Source of the DNA: Jannaschia rubra
GTDB taxonomy: Bacteria; Pseudomonadota; Alphaproteobacteria; Rhodobacterales; Rhodobacteraceae
Assembly (NCBI RefSeq): GCF_001403735.1
Contig: NZ_CXPG01000016.1
Coordinates: 78,288-142,287 of the forward strand
Direction of reading: 5' to 3'
DNA length: 64,000 nt
How positions within the stretch are numbered: the first letter of the stretch is position 1; every line of letters begins with the position of its first letter. A program made the position numbers and the translations under genes. Positions 17,415-26,130 of the stretch are shown one piece after another. Under the pieces are notes generated by a model. It searched no databases. It saw only the letters and a list, made by a program, of their open reading frames with translations, and was not told the origin of the DNA.

Positions 17415-18326
17415 TTATGTCAGACCGGCGGTTTCTTTGGCACCGATCATGACATTCAGGTTCTGCACGGCGGTTCCCGATGCGCCCTTGCCGAGATTGT
17501 CGAGAACGGCGGCCACCGTCACCCGCCCCTCGCCATCGCCCTGAACGGTCAGGATCATGCGGTTGGTGTCGTTGGCGGCCTGCGGGTCGATGCGGTCTCC
17601 GGGCTGCGCCACGGTCACGAAGGGGTCGCCCGCATAGAAATCGCGCAGGCAGGCCTCGATCCGGGCATGGCCCGCGACCTCGCCCGGCAGCATGTCGGCA
17701 TGCAGGTGAAGTTGCACGATCATGCCCTGCGCAAAGGCGCCGACGGCGGGCTGGAACAGCGGTTTGCGGGTCAGGCCGCCATGGCGCATGATTTCGGGCA
17801 CATGCTTGTGCGACTGGTGCACGGCATAAAGGTAGAAGCCCGGAGCAGCCCCCCCCTCATGCTCCGCGATCAGGGCCTTGCCGCCACCGGTATATCCCGA
17901 CACGCCGGTCAGGACGACGCCGTGGTCCGCCGGCAGGATCCCGGCATCCGTCAGGGGGCGGAGCATGGCGATCGAGCCGGTCGCATAGCACCCCACGTTC
18001 GCCACCCGCCGCGCGTCGCGGATGCGGTCGCGCTGGCCTGGCAGTTCTGGCATGCCGTAGACCCACGTCGGATCGATCCGGTGCGCGGTCGAGGCGTCGA
18101 TCAGCCGCGTGTTCCCCGCCATCCGCACGGCCTCGACCGCAGCGTCGTCGGGCAGGCACAGGATGGCAACGTCCGCCTGGGCATAAGCATCCCGCCGGGC
18201 GGTCCTGTCCTTGCGGTGCTCCTCCGGGACCGACACGATGCGGATGTCGTCACGCGCGCCCAGGCGGTCGCGGATGCGGAGACCGGTGGTTCCGGCTTCC
18301 CCGTCGATGAACACTGCGGTCGTCAT
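17415..18326 (-). CDS. argC: N-acetyl-gamma-glutamyl-phosphate reductase (type 2)
   Basis: A 303-residue enzyme of arginine biosynthesis, which reduces N-acetylglutamyl phosphate to the semialdehyde with NADPH. The short type 2 form is recognised by FIDGEAGTTGLRIRDRL at the nucleotide-binding N-terminus, the catalytic Cys113 in NVGCYATGS and the histidine-rich AVHQSHKHVPE segment. The start MTTAVFIDGEAG at 18326 fits the family; the longer frame upstream is not conserved-looking. It is monocistronic here. The other arginine genes are not in the window. Confidence 0.94.
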   Translation of the reverse strand: MTTAVFIDGEAGTTGLRIRDRLGARDDIRIVSVPEEHRKDRTARRDAYAQADVAILCLPDDAAVEAVRMAGNTRLIDASTAHRIDPTWVYGMPELPGQRDRIRDARRVANVGCYATGSIAMLRPLTDAGILPADHGVVLTGVSGYTGGGKALIAEHEGGAAPGFYLYAVHQSHKHVPEIMRHGGLTRKPLFQPAVGAFAQGMIVQLHLHADMLPGEVAGHARIEACLRDFYAGDPFVTVAQPGDRIDPQAANDTNRMILTVQGDGEGRVTVAAVLDNLGKGASGTAVQNLNVMIGAKETAGLT

Positions 18327-18396
18327 GGCGTCGTCTCCGTCCTTCGTCCTTCCGCCGGGATACGCGACACTGCGGGAGGGAGCAACACGGAGGGGA

Positions 18397-19362
18397 TCAC
18401 CCAAGGATGTCGTGGCCCATCTGGCGGAACAGATCGACATAGTCGAGCAGCACCCAGTTCTCGGCGATCCGTCCGTCGGCGCAACGATAGAAATCCATGA
18501 CCCGCAGGGTCAGATCCTTCCCGGTCGCCGGAAACCCGAGGTAATCGCCCCGATGCGTCATGGTCATCGACGGCCAGCCTGACACGGCTGCATAGTTCCC
18601 ATCGCCCAGACGGCAATAGTGGTTGCCGCCCTTCCGGTCGGGAAAGGCGTGCAGGAAAGGCGCGCGGTGGTCGCGCACGAATCCGTCCCACAGGTAATTG
18701 GACCCGATGCCGCCGGGGCCATACCACAGCATGTCGTCGGCCCAGGTCCCGCCCTCGCCGGTCTGCCCCGCGGAGGCATTGGTCTCGGGATCGTAGACAT
18801 GCAGGTCGCTCAGCATCCGTTCCACCAGCGACAGGCTCGCCTCACCGTCGCCTTCGGTCGGGCAGATGCCGTCGTGGGTGGCGGGGCCGGGGAACAGCAT
18901 CTCGGTCCCCAGCTTCTCGGGCCAGGGGTCGCGGCCGGCCTGCCGCATCAGGTCGGGCAGGTCCATGATGATCCTCGACTCCGTGATGCGCCAGTCGTCG
19001 CCCAGCCGATGGAACTCCCCCCACCGCAAGAACGAGAGGCGCTGCGACGGTGCCACGCCCCACAGGGTGCCTTCGTGCATGCCCACGACATGTCCGAAGC
19101 CGGCGACCCAGCGGCCGCCCTGCGCCCGTCGGTTCATCCCGCCGATCCACAGCTCCGGCCGGCGCCGCGCCGCCGTCAGCGCCGAGCGCAAGGGCAAGAT
19201 CACTTGCGCCAGGATGGCGTCGCGCCCCTCGACCCGGTCGAGCGGCGCCATCAGGTGCCAGACGGCATCCTCGGTCAAGATCCGTGGCGCTGTCTGCGCA
19301 GGATCGTCCGCCGATAACAGGTCGGCAAGGCCGGACATGGTCGCGGCGCGGAAATCGGTCAT
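18397..19362 (-). CDS. SnoaL-like/NTF2-fold protein, two domains
   Basis: A 321-residue protein that appears to consist of two NTF2-fold (SnoaL-like, ester-cyclase-type) domains, about residues 10-150 and 175-321. The second contains HVYDPETNAS, DGFVRDHRAPFLHAFPDRKGG and the C-terminal RCADGRIAENWVLLDYVDLFRQMG, a typical SnoaL ending (DGxIxExWxxxD). It has no signal peptide. Such proteins range from cyclases to binding proteins. It is divergent from the sugar ABC transporter with about 200 bases between the starts, so it may act on or sense the transported compound. Confidence 0.75.
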   Translation of the reverse strand: MTDFRAATMSGLADLLSADDPAQTAPRILTEDAVWHLMAPLDRVEGRDAILAQVILPLRSALTAARRRPELWIGGMNRRAQGGRWVAGFGHVVGMHEGTLWGVAPSQRLSFLRWGEFHRLGDDWRITESRIIMDLPDLMRQAGRDPWPEKLGTEMLFPGPATHDGICPTEGDGEASLSLVERMLSDLHVYDPETNASAGQTGEGGTWADDMLWYGPGGIGSNYLWDGFVRDHRAPFLHAFPDRKGGNHYCRLGDGNYAAVSGWPSMTMTHRGDYLGFPATGKDLTLRVMDFYRCADGRIAENWVLLDYVDLFRQMGHDILG

Positions 19363-19559
19363 GTCGGGCCTCACTCGATGGGTAGATTCAGGCTTGCGCG
19401 GTTGGGGCAAGCGCGGCTAGCGTTCCTTGCAAGCGTATGCATCGCGGCGATCCTATTGGCATCGGGGCAAAAGAAAAGGTGCATTCGCAGGAAATTCGGC
19501 CGGTCGGCGTGGGGGAGGATACCGCGCGGCGGCTGCAACGGATCGACAGGGAGACGACG

Positions 19560-20777
19560 ATGCTCATCAGGAAGCTTGTCCTTGCGGGGGCGATGGCGAT
19601 GGGGGCGCAGGCCGCGGTCGCGGAATGTGCCTTCGAAAACGACGTGACGGTCAGGACGCTCAGCGCCGGGTTCGAGGCCTGGAAGGCCGTCACCGACGCG
19701 ATGGCCGAATGCGGCGGCGTGCAGGCCGAACTGGATCAGGAGTTCCGCACCAAGCAGCCCGCGGCATTTGCGGCCAATCCCTCGCTCTATTCCGTCGGCG
19801 GAGTTTCGAACGGCACGATCACGCCCCTTCTGAACGAAGGCACGATCCGGCCGTTGGACGATCTGGTCGAGGAATACGGTCGGAACCTTGCGCCGAACCA
19901 GCTGATACGAGTCGATGGCAAGGTCATGGCCGTGGCCATGATGGTGAACACGCAGCACCTGATGTATCGCAAGGACATCTTCGAGGATCTGGGACTGGAC
20001 GTCCCCACAACCTATGACGAGGTGCTGGAAGCCGCTGCCGCCATCAAGGAAGCGGGCGTGGTCGAATATCCGATCGGGGCCACGATGAAGGCCGGCTGGG
20101 ACATCGCGCAGGATTTCAACAACATGTTCCTGGGCTACGGTGGCACCTTCTACAACGACGACAGCACGCCGGCGGTCAATTCGGAGGCCGGGTTGAAGGC
20201 GCTCGAGACGATGAAGGCGCTGACGGAATACATGGACCCCGAGTTTCTCGTCTCCGACAGCACCTATGTCCAGCAGCAGTTCCAGCAGGGCAAGATCGCC
20301 ATGGCGAACCTCTGGGGGTCGCGCGGCGGCGCGATGGAGGATCCGGCAGAAAGCCAGGTCGTCGGCCTCGTCGGCTCGGCAGCGGCGCCGAAGGCAGTGG
20401 AGGGCGGCCCGCCCGCCACGACGCTCTGGTGGGACGGCATCGTGATCGCCCAGAACATCGACGACGCGACCGCCGAAGCGGCTTTCCGCGTGGCGATGGA
20501 GGGGATGGACAGCGAGATGGTCAAGAACCACCAGCGCGATGCGATCTGGCTGATCGAAGGCTATGAGCCCGACGAAATGGCCTCCGGTGCGATTGCCACC
20601 GCGATGGCCGATCCCGCGCCGCTCAGCTATCCGTCGACCAGCCAGATGGGGCTGATGCACACCGCCATCGGCAACGAGCTGGACGGCTACTTCACCGGCC
20701 GCCGTTCCGCCGACGAGACGCTGAAGGCGATCGAGGAGAGCTATATCTCCGCCGCCAGGGAAGCCGGGCTTCTCTAG
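19560..20777 (+). CDS. Sugar ABC transporter substrate-binding protein
   Basis: A 405-residue periplasmic binding protein of the extracellular solute-binding family 1 (MalE/UgpB-like). The signal peptide MLIRKLVLAGAMAMGAQAAVAE is cleaved after AVA. The mature protein has the usual NPSLYSVGGVSNG, RKDIFEDLGLDVPTTYDEVLEAAAAIKEAG and LWGSRGGAMEDP segments. It delivers a sugar or polyol to the two permeases encoded downstream. The start at 19560 is supported by GGGAG at 19549-19553 and by the signal sequence. The ligand cannot be read from the sequence. Confidence 0.92.
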   Translation: MLIRKLVLAGAMAMGAQAAVAECAFENDVTVRTLSAGFEAWKAVTDAMAECGGVQAELDQEFRTKQPAAFAANPSLYSVGGVSNGTITPLLNEGTIRPLDDLVEEYGRNLAPNQLIRVDGKVMAVAMMVNTQHLMYRKDIFEDLGLDVPTTYDEVLEAAAAIKEAGVVEYPIGATMKAGWDIAQDFNNMFLGYGGTFYNDDSTPAVNSEAGLKALETMKALTEYMDPEFLVSDSTYVQQQFQQGKIAMANLWGSRGGAMEDPAESQVVGLVGSAAAPKAVEGGPPATTLWWDGIVIAQNIDDATAEAAFRVAMEGMDSEMVKNHQRDAIWLIEGYEPDEMASGAIATAMADPAPLSYPSTSQMGLMHTAIGNELDGYFTGRRSADETLKAIEESYISAAREAGLL

Positions 20778-20785
20778 TCGCGACG

Positions 20786-20809
20786 GGGGCGTCCGCTGCC
20801 GGGCGCCCC
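20786..20809 (+). other. Intercistronic stem-loop between binding protein and permease genes
   Basis: The arms GGGGCG (20786-20791) and CGCCCC (20804-20809) pair around a 12-base loop, nine bases after the stop of the binding-protein gene. Hairpins at this place commonly stabilise the upstream message or reduce read-through, giving more binding protein than permease. No T run follows. Confidence 0.45.
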
Positions 20810-20831
20810 GCCTTCCCGGAGGGATCATCGG

Positions 20832-21851
20832 ATGAAGTTCAAGACCTTCGCCATGTTCGTGGGACCGTCGATCCTGCTGATGCTGGTCTTCATCGCCTTT
20901 CCGCTGGTGACGGTCCTCGTCAACTCGTTCCAAGTGACGCAGCCGATCTTCACGACCCAGACGGTCGAGACCTGCACCCCTGGTTTCGTGACGCAGACCT
21001 GCACAACCTCGGTCAAGACCGTGCCCGTGCTGGACGAGGCGGGCAACACGGTCACGACGACGCGGTGGGTGGGTCTTTCGTCCTATGCCAACGTGCTGGG
21101 CGGCGACCGGCTGACACGGGCGCTGTCGAACTGGGACATCGGCGCGGTCCTGCGGATCGACTTCTGGAAGGCACTGCGCTTCACGTTGACGTTCACCCTC
21201 ATCACGTTGCCCTTCGTGCTGGCGCTGGGCCTTGCCGTGGCGGTCGTCGTCAACAATGCGGCGCGGTCGATCAAGGGACCTGTGATCTTCGTGTCGCTGC
21301 TGCCCTTCATCATCACTCCAGTGATCGGGGCCCTGTCGATCCGCTGGCTGTTCTACGGCGATGGAATCGTGACGATCTGGCTCGAAGCGCTGTTCTCGAC
21401 GGACCTGGCGGTCGCGGCGAACGGCTGGGCGGTGGAGTTCCTGATGATGTTCTACCGCGTCTGGCACGTCGCGCCCTTCGCCTTCGTCATCTTCTACGCC
21501 GGGCTCCAGACGGTGAATCAGGACACGCTGGAATCGGCGGTGATCGACGGCGCGTCCCGGTGGGAGAGGCTGCGCTACGTCGTCATCCCGCATCTGATGC
21601 CGCTGATCGTCTTCATCACCCTCATCCACCTCATGGACGCCTACCGCGCCTTCGAGGAGGTGATCGGGTTCTCGTCGCAGTCGCACCGCATCACGCTGCA
21701 ATACCTGACCTACGATTTCCTGCAGCCCGACGATGCCGGCAACCGTCAGATTTCATCGGCTTCGGCTTCGGCCATGCTGACGATGATCGGGGTGGTCATC
21801 CTGCTGGCCGCACCGCTGCGTCGCACCTGGCGCGACCACAGGGGGGGCTGA
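20832..21851 (+). CDS. Sugar ABC transporter permease (MalF-like)
   Basis: A 339-residue inner-membrane permease with six or more helices. The EAA loop that contacts the ATPase is visible as ESAVIDGASRWERLRYVVIPHLMP (about residues 236-259). Between helices 1 and 2 (about residues 35-78) is a threonine-rich periplasmic segment with two cysteines (CTPGFVTQTC) that is longer than usual. It pairs with the next gene. No ATP-binding gene follows. Confidence 0.9.
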   Translation: MKFKTFAMFVGPSILLMLVFIAFPLVTVLVNSFQVTQPIFTTQTVETCTPGFVTQTCTTSVKTVPVLDEAGNTVTTTRWVGLSSYANVLGGDRLTRALSNWDIGAVLRIDFWKALRFTLTFTLITLPFVLALGLAVAVVVNNAARSIKGPVIFVSLLPFIITPVIGALSIRWLFYGDGIVTIWLEALFSTDLAVAANGWAVEFLMMFYRVWHVAPFAFVIFYAGLQTVNQDTLESAVIDGASRWERLRYVVIPHLMPLIVFITLIHLMDAYRAFEEVIGFSSQSHRITLQYLTYDFLQPDDAGNRQISSASASAMLTMIGVVILLAAPLRRTWRDHRGG

Positions 21852-21852
21852 C

Positions 21853-23007
21853 ATGTCGATACCACAGGCCATGCGGCAGCCGCCGTCGCTGAAGCTGGCG
21901 TCGAACCTGTTCCTGCTGTTCTGGCTGATCCTCGCGGCGTTCCCGCTGGTCTGGATCCTGGCCATGTCGTTCAAGTCGCCGGTCGACGCCTTCTCGGCCT
22001 CGGCGTGGGACGTGCTGCGGGGGCCGCGCACCCTGTCCGACGGACACGGGCTGTCGGTGGTGGACATCGTCCTGGGGGTCGCGGTGATCTGGCTGTCGAT
22101 CAAGGCCGGGACGCGGTGGCTCGTGCCGATGGCGGCCGGCGAGGGCACCTTGCAGCGCATCTTCAGCTGGGCCGTGATCGCCCTGGGCTTCGCGCTCCTG
22201 TTCATCATCGGGTTCTTCGTCATCGTCCCATGGGTCGCGGAGCCTCTCAACGCGTCGCTCGGGCCGCTGGGCCGGCCGGTGCTGGGCCTCACGACGCAGC
22301 ACTACGAATCCGTCTGGATCGACAACGCCTTCTACGAGAACCTCCAGAACTCGATGATCGTGACGTTCGGCGTGGTCACCGTGTCGCTGACCGTGGGGAC
22401 GCTGGCGGGTTACGGCCTCGCGCGCTCCGGCTCGACGCTGGCGTTCTGGATCCTGATCATCGCGCTGATCTTCCGCGCGCTGCCGCATTCGGTGCTGGTT
22501 GCGGGCTATCTGCCGGTGTTCATCAACTCGGCCGAGATCCTGCGGCCTATCCTGGGTGACAACGCTCCGACGCTCTACGGACAGCCGCTGGCCGTGATCG
22601 CCGTGCTGGTATCGATCAACCAGCCGTTCACCATCTGGATGCTGCGCTCGTTCTTCCAGAGCATTCCCGTCGATCTCGATGAATCCGCCCGCGTCGATGG
22701 CTGCACCCACTTTCAGGCATTCCGCTGGGTCATCATGCCGGTCATGTGGCCGGGCGTCATAACCACGGGGCTGTTCAGCTTCCTTCTGGCCTACAACGAC
22801 TTCCTCGTGGCGTCCCTCCTGCTCGATGCGTCGAACCAGACGATGGTTCCGGCCATCGTGGGCTATTTCAACCGCGAGACGACGACCACCGACCAGGTCG
22901 AGGCCATCGCCGCCGCCGTCAGCATCACGGCGCCGTTGTTCCTGCTCGTCATGATCTTCCAGCGCCAGATCGTGTCGGGCCTGACGGCTGGGGCGGTCAA
23001 GGGCTGA
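21853..23007 (+). CDS. Sugar ABC transporter permease (MalG-like), with N-terminal insert
   Basis: A 384-residue permease starting one base after the previous stop. The EAA loop reads DESARVDGCTHFQAFRWVIMPVMWPG. Compared with MalG-type permeases (about 280-300 residues) there is an insert of about 100 residues after helix 1, holding two more hydrophobic segments (VVDIVLGVAVIWLSI and IFSWAVIALGFALLFIIGFFVIVPWV). The conserved core then begins at NAFYENLQNSMIVTF. It forms the heterodimeric channel with the MalF-like subunit. The required ATPase must be encoded elsewhere or shared. Confidence 0.9.
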   Translation: MSIPQAMRQPPSLKLASNLFLLFWLILAAFPLVWILAMSFKSPVDAFSASAWDVLRGPRTLSDGHGLSVVDIVLGVAVIWLSIKAGTRWLVPMAAGEGTLQRIFSWAVIALGFALLFIIGFFVIVPWVAEPLNASLGPLGRPVLGLTTQHYESVWIDNAFYENLQNSMIVTFGVVTVSLTVGTLAGYGLARSGSTLAFWILIIALIFRALPHSVLVAGYLPVFINSAEILRPILGDNAPTLYGQPLAVIAVLVSINQPFTIWMLRSFFQSIPVDLDESARVDGCTHFQAFRWVIMPVMWPGVITTGLFSFLLAYNDFLVASLLLDASNQTMVPAIVGYFNRETTTTDQVEAIAAAVSITAPLFLLVMIFQRQIVSGLTAGAVKG

Positions 23008-23081
23008 GCTTAGGCGCCGTTTCCGCGGCCGGTGGCGCAACGCCCGTTGCGCGCCCTTCGGACTGCGCGTAACCCGATGGC

Positions 23082-23894
23082 ATGCGGATACTCTTCCTCG
23101 GTGACGTGATGGGGCGGGCAGGGCGACGGGCGGTGGCCGAGCGTCTGCCCGGCCTGCGCACGGACTGGCGCCTGGATGCCGTCGTGGTGAACGGCGAGAA
23201 CGCCTCCTCGGGGCGCGGGCTCAACGCGGCGCAGGCCAGGGCCCTGTTCGAGGCGGGCGCCGATGTCGTCACGCTGGGGGACCATGCCTTCGACCAGAAG
23301 GACATGATGCAGGGGGTCGAGGCGGACCCCCGCATCCTGCGCCCGATCAATTACGCCAAGTCCGCGCCGGGGCGAGGCTGGCGGGTGTTCGACGTGGCGG
23401 GGCGCAAGCTGCTGGTGGCGCAGGTGCTCGGGCAGGTGTTCATGTCGCGCACTTACGACGATCCGTTCTCCGCCATCGAACCGGTGCTCAAGGCGCATCC
23501 CCTCGGGCGCGCGGTGCAGGCCACGCTGGTGGATGTGCATTGCGAGGCAACGTCGGAAAAGATGGCTATGGGGCACTTTTGCGACGGTCGCGCGTCGGTC
23601 GTCGTGGGCACCCATACCCATGTGCCCACGGCAGATGCCTGCATCCTGCCGCGCGGCACGGCGTTCCAGTCCGACGCAGGCATGTGCGGCGACTACGACA
23701 GCGTCATCGGCATGGACAAGGCCGAACCCCTGCGCCGTTTCGTGACCGGCATGGCGCGGGAGCGGTTCGAGCCTGCCGGCGGCGAGGCGACGCTTTGCGG
23801 TCTGTTCACCGAGACGGACGACGCCACCGGGCTCGCCCGCGAGGTCATGCAGGTCCGCGTCGGCGGCCGCCTGTCGCAGAGCGGCCCGAAGTGA
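23082..23894 (+). CDS. YmdB-family metallophosphoesterase
   Basis: A 270-residue calcineurin-type phosphoesterase of the TIGR00282/YmdB family. Metal ligands are visible as Asp8 (FLGDVMG), Glu39-Asn40 (VNGENAS), Asp67-His68 (LGDHAFD, where Bacillus-type members have GNHxWD), and the histidines of DVHCEATSEK and GTHTHVPTAD. The Bacillus YmdB enzyme cleaves 2',3'-cyclic nucleotides and affects biofilm genes and RNA turnover. It overlaps the SLC13 gene by four bases (GTGA), so the two are translated together, a pairing whose meaning is not obvious. Confidence 0.9.
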   Translation: MRILFLGDVMGRAGRRAVAERLPGLRTDWRLDAVVVNGENASSGRGLNAAQARALFEAGADVVTLGDHAFDQKDMMQGVEADPRILRPINYAKSAPGRGWRVFDVAGRKLLVAQVLGQVFMSRTYDDPFSAIEPVLKAHPLGRAVQATLVDVHCEATSEKMAMGHFCDGRASVVVGTHTHVPTADACILPRGTAFQSDAGMCGDYDSVIGMDKAEPLRRFVTGMARERFEPAGGEATLCGLFTETDDATGLAREVMQVRVGGRLSQSGPK

Positions 23895-25669
23895 CCTGGA
23901 TCGACCTGTCGCAACCGGTCGAGGCCTGGGTCACGTTGATGACCCTGGCCGTCATGCTGGCGCTGTTCGTGCGCGAGACCTATCCCACCGAGGTGGTCGC
24001 CATGGGCGGCGCGGCCTTCCTGCTGGTGGCGGGCATCCTGCCCTACGATGCGGGGCTGGAGGTCCTGTCCAACCCCGCCCCCTGGACCATCGCCGCGATG
24101 TTCCTGTTGATGGGCGCTCTGGTCAGGACCGGCGCGCTCGACTGGTTCACGCGGCTTGCCGAAGGGCAGGTGGGGCCGCGGCCGAAGCTCGCGATCGGGC
24201 TTCTGATGATGTTCGTGCTGATCGCCTCGGCCTTCGTGGCGAACACGCCCGTCGTCGTCGTCATGATCCCGGTCTTCGTGCAATTGGCGGGTGCGATGAA
24301 GGTGGCGCCCTCCAAGCTGTTGATCCCGCTGTCCTATGCGTCGATTCTTGGCGGCACGCTGACCCTGATCGGGACGTCCACGAACCTTCTGGTCGATGGC
24401 GTGGCGCGGACGAGGGGGCTGGAGCCCTTTTCCATCTTCGAGGTGACGCCGTTGGCCATTCCCGTGGCGATCGCGGGCATGGCCTATCTCTATCTTTTCG
24501 GCCGCCACCTGCTGCCCGACCGGACATCGATGGCTGCGATGCTGGGCGGCCGGAAGGCGGCCAAGTTCTTCGCCGAGGCGGTCATTCCGCCCGACTCCAA
24601 CCTGATCGGCCGCGTCCCGACTGACGTTCAACTGTTCCAGCGCGAAGGCGTGCGCCTGATCGACGTGGTGCGCGGCGACACCTCGCTGCGCCGCAACCTC
24701 AAGGACGTGTCGCTACAGGTGGGCGACCGGGTGATCCTGCGGACCGAGATCGCGGAACTGCTGACGCTTCAGCGCAACAAGGATCTCAAGCGCCTCGATC
24801 AGGTCGGCGCGGTCGAGACCACGACGGTCGAGGTCCTCATCACCCCCGACGCGCGCATGGTCGGGCAGCGGCTGGGCTCGATGCGGCTGCGGCGGCGCTA
24901 CGGCGTCTACACGCTGGCGATGCACCGGCGCGATCGCAACGTGTCGAGCCAACTCGACAGCGTGGTGGTCCGCGTCGGCGATACGCTGCTGCTGGAAGGA
25001 TCGGCCGAGGACATCCACCGCCTGTCGCAGGACATGAACCTGGTCGAGGTCAACCAACCCCGCGACCAAGCCTTCCGGCGCGAACGCAGCTGGGTGCCGC
25101 TCGTCGCCGTGGCGGGCATCGTCATCCTCTCCGCGCTGGACCTCGCCCCCATCCTGGCACTCGCGGTGATCGCTGCGGTGGTCGTCCTGCTGACCCGGTC
25201 GGTGGACGCGGATGAGGCATTCGGCTTCGTCGACGGGCGCCTTCTGGCGATGATCTTCGCCATGCTCGCCGTCGGCGCCGCGCTGGAGGCGTCGGGCGCC
25301 GTCACCATGATCGTCGACGCGGTGGCGCCTTGGCTGACCGACCTCCCGGCGCCCCTTCTCGTCCTTGCGATCTTCCTGCTGACGACGACGCTGACCGAAC
25401 TGGTCAGCAACAATGCCATCGCCGTCGTCGTCACGCCCGTCGCAATCGCACTCGCCCAGGCCCTTGGGGTCGACCCGCGGCCGCTGGTGGTCGCGGTCAT
25501 GGTCGCTGCAAGCTGTGCCTTTTCGACACCCATCGGGTATCAGACGAACATGTTGGTCTATGGTCCGGGCGGCTATCGGTTTACCGATTTCCTGCGAGTC
25601 GGATTCGGCATGAACATCGTCGTCGCGATCGTCTCGTCGGCCCTGATCCCGTTCATCTGGCCGCTTTGA
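23891..25669 (+). CDS. SLC13/DASS-type permease with two RCK-C domains
   Basis: A 592-residue transporter, assuming a GTG start at 23891 that overlaps the ymdB-like stop. Helices run over about 10-210 and 400-592. Two cytosolic TrkA-C/RCK-C regulatory domains lie between them (about 226-300 and 310-388, each with the VGDRVIL or VGDTLLL ending). The transport motifs GTSTN (161-165) and TELVSNNAIAVVVTP are present. The family moves dicarboxylates, sulfate or other anions with Na+ or H+. The RCK-C-containing branch is mostly uncharacterised, with sulfate or thiosulfate often suggested. The substrate is unknown here. Confidence 0.88.
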   Translation: MTWIDLSQPVEAWVTLMTLAVMLALFVRETYPTEVVAMGGAAFLLVAGILPYDAGLEVLSNPAPWTIAAMFLLMGALVRTGALDWFTRLAEGQVGPRPKLAIGLLMMFVLIASAFVANTPVVVVMIPVFVQLAGAMKVAPSKLLIPLSYASILGGTLTLIGTSTNLLVDGVARTRGLEPFSIFEVTPLAIPVAIAGMAYLYLFGRHLLPDRTSMAAMLGGRKAAKFFAEAVIPPDSNLIGRVPTDVQLFQREGVRLIDVVRGDTSLRRNLKDVSLQVGDRVILRTEIAELLTLQRNKDLKRLDQVGAVETTTVEVLITPDARMVGQRLGSMRLRRRYGVYTLAMHRRDRNVSSQLDSVVVRVGDTLLLEGSAEDIHRLSQDMNLVEVNQPRDQAFRRERSWVPLVAVAGIVILSALDLAPILALAVIAAVVVLLTRSVDADEAFGFVDGRLLAMIFAMLAVGAALEASGAVTMIVDAVAPWLTDLPAPLLVLAIFLLTTTLTELVSNNAIAVVVTPVAIALAQALGVDPRPLVVAVMVAASCAFSTPIGYQTNMLVYGPGGYRFTDFLRVGFGMNIVVAIVSSALIPFIWPL

Positions 25670-25688
25670 TCCGACTTGAGAGGTCCAT

Positions 25689-26123
25689 ATGCGTTTCGCC
25701 GTCCTTCTTCTGCCCTTCGCGCTCGGTGCGTGCCAAGCCATCGAAACCGCGCTCGACGATGGCACGCCGCGCACGGGTGACGCCCCGCCGTCGGCCGAGG
25801 TGCGGGTGGTCGGCGTCAAGGCGCGCCCTGACCGGGTGACGATCCGCCTGTCGGACGGTGCCCGCTGCGTCGGAGAGCGCCCGGAAAACGAACCCGGCGG
25901 CTGGTCCGGCATCACGACCGGCTGCGGCTATCAGCTGCCCTATACCGTTGTGCTGAAGCAGGGCGTGGAAGGTCAGCGTTACACGATCGAGACGCCGACG
26001 GCCGGAACCGGCCCCCGGGCCGAGGTTCTGGTAACAGACGTCGACGGCATTCGCCGCCTCTTCACGTCGGCCTTCGGACCCGACGTGCGGTTCGAGACGT
26101 TGCCCCCCGCGCCGGCGGCCTGA
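25689..26123 (+). CDS. Putative lipoprotein
   Basis: A 144-residue protein with a short lipoprotein signal MRFAVLLLPFALGAC; the lipobox ALGAC places the lipidated cysteine at residue 15. The mature domain has two further cysteines (ARCVGE and TGCGYQLPY) that may form a disulfide, and a stretch of alternating hydrophobic residues suggesting a beta fold. It ends PPAPAA. No family is recognised, though similar small lipoproteins are common in this bacterial group. It follows the SLC13 gene by 19 bases in the same direction and is convergent with the next gene. Confidence 0.75.
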   Translation: MRFAVLLLPFALGACQAIETALDDGTPRTGDAPPSAEVRVVGVKARPDRVTIRLSDGARCVGERPENEPGGWSGITTGCGYQLPYTVVLKQGVEGQRYTIETPTAGTGPRAEVLVTDVDGIRRLFTSAFGPDVRFETLPPAPAA

Positions 26124-26130
26124 GCCGAAG

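Noticed and set aside
19371..21701. A 776-codon minus-strand frame across the sugar transporter genes
   Set aside because: It runs through two well-defined genes and their gap. The translation is dominated by Arg, His and Asp and has no ribosome binding site.
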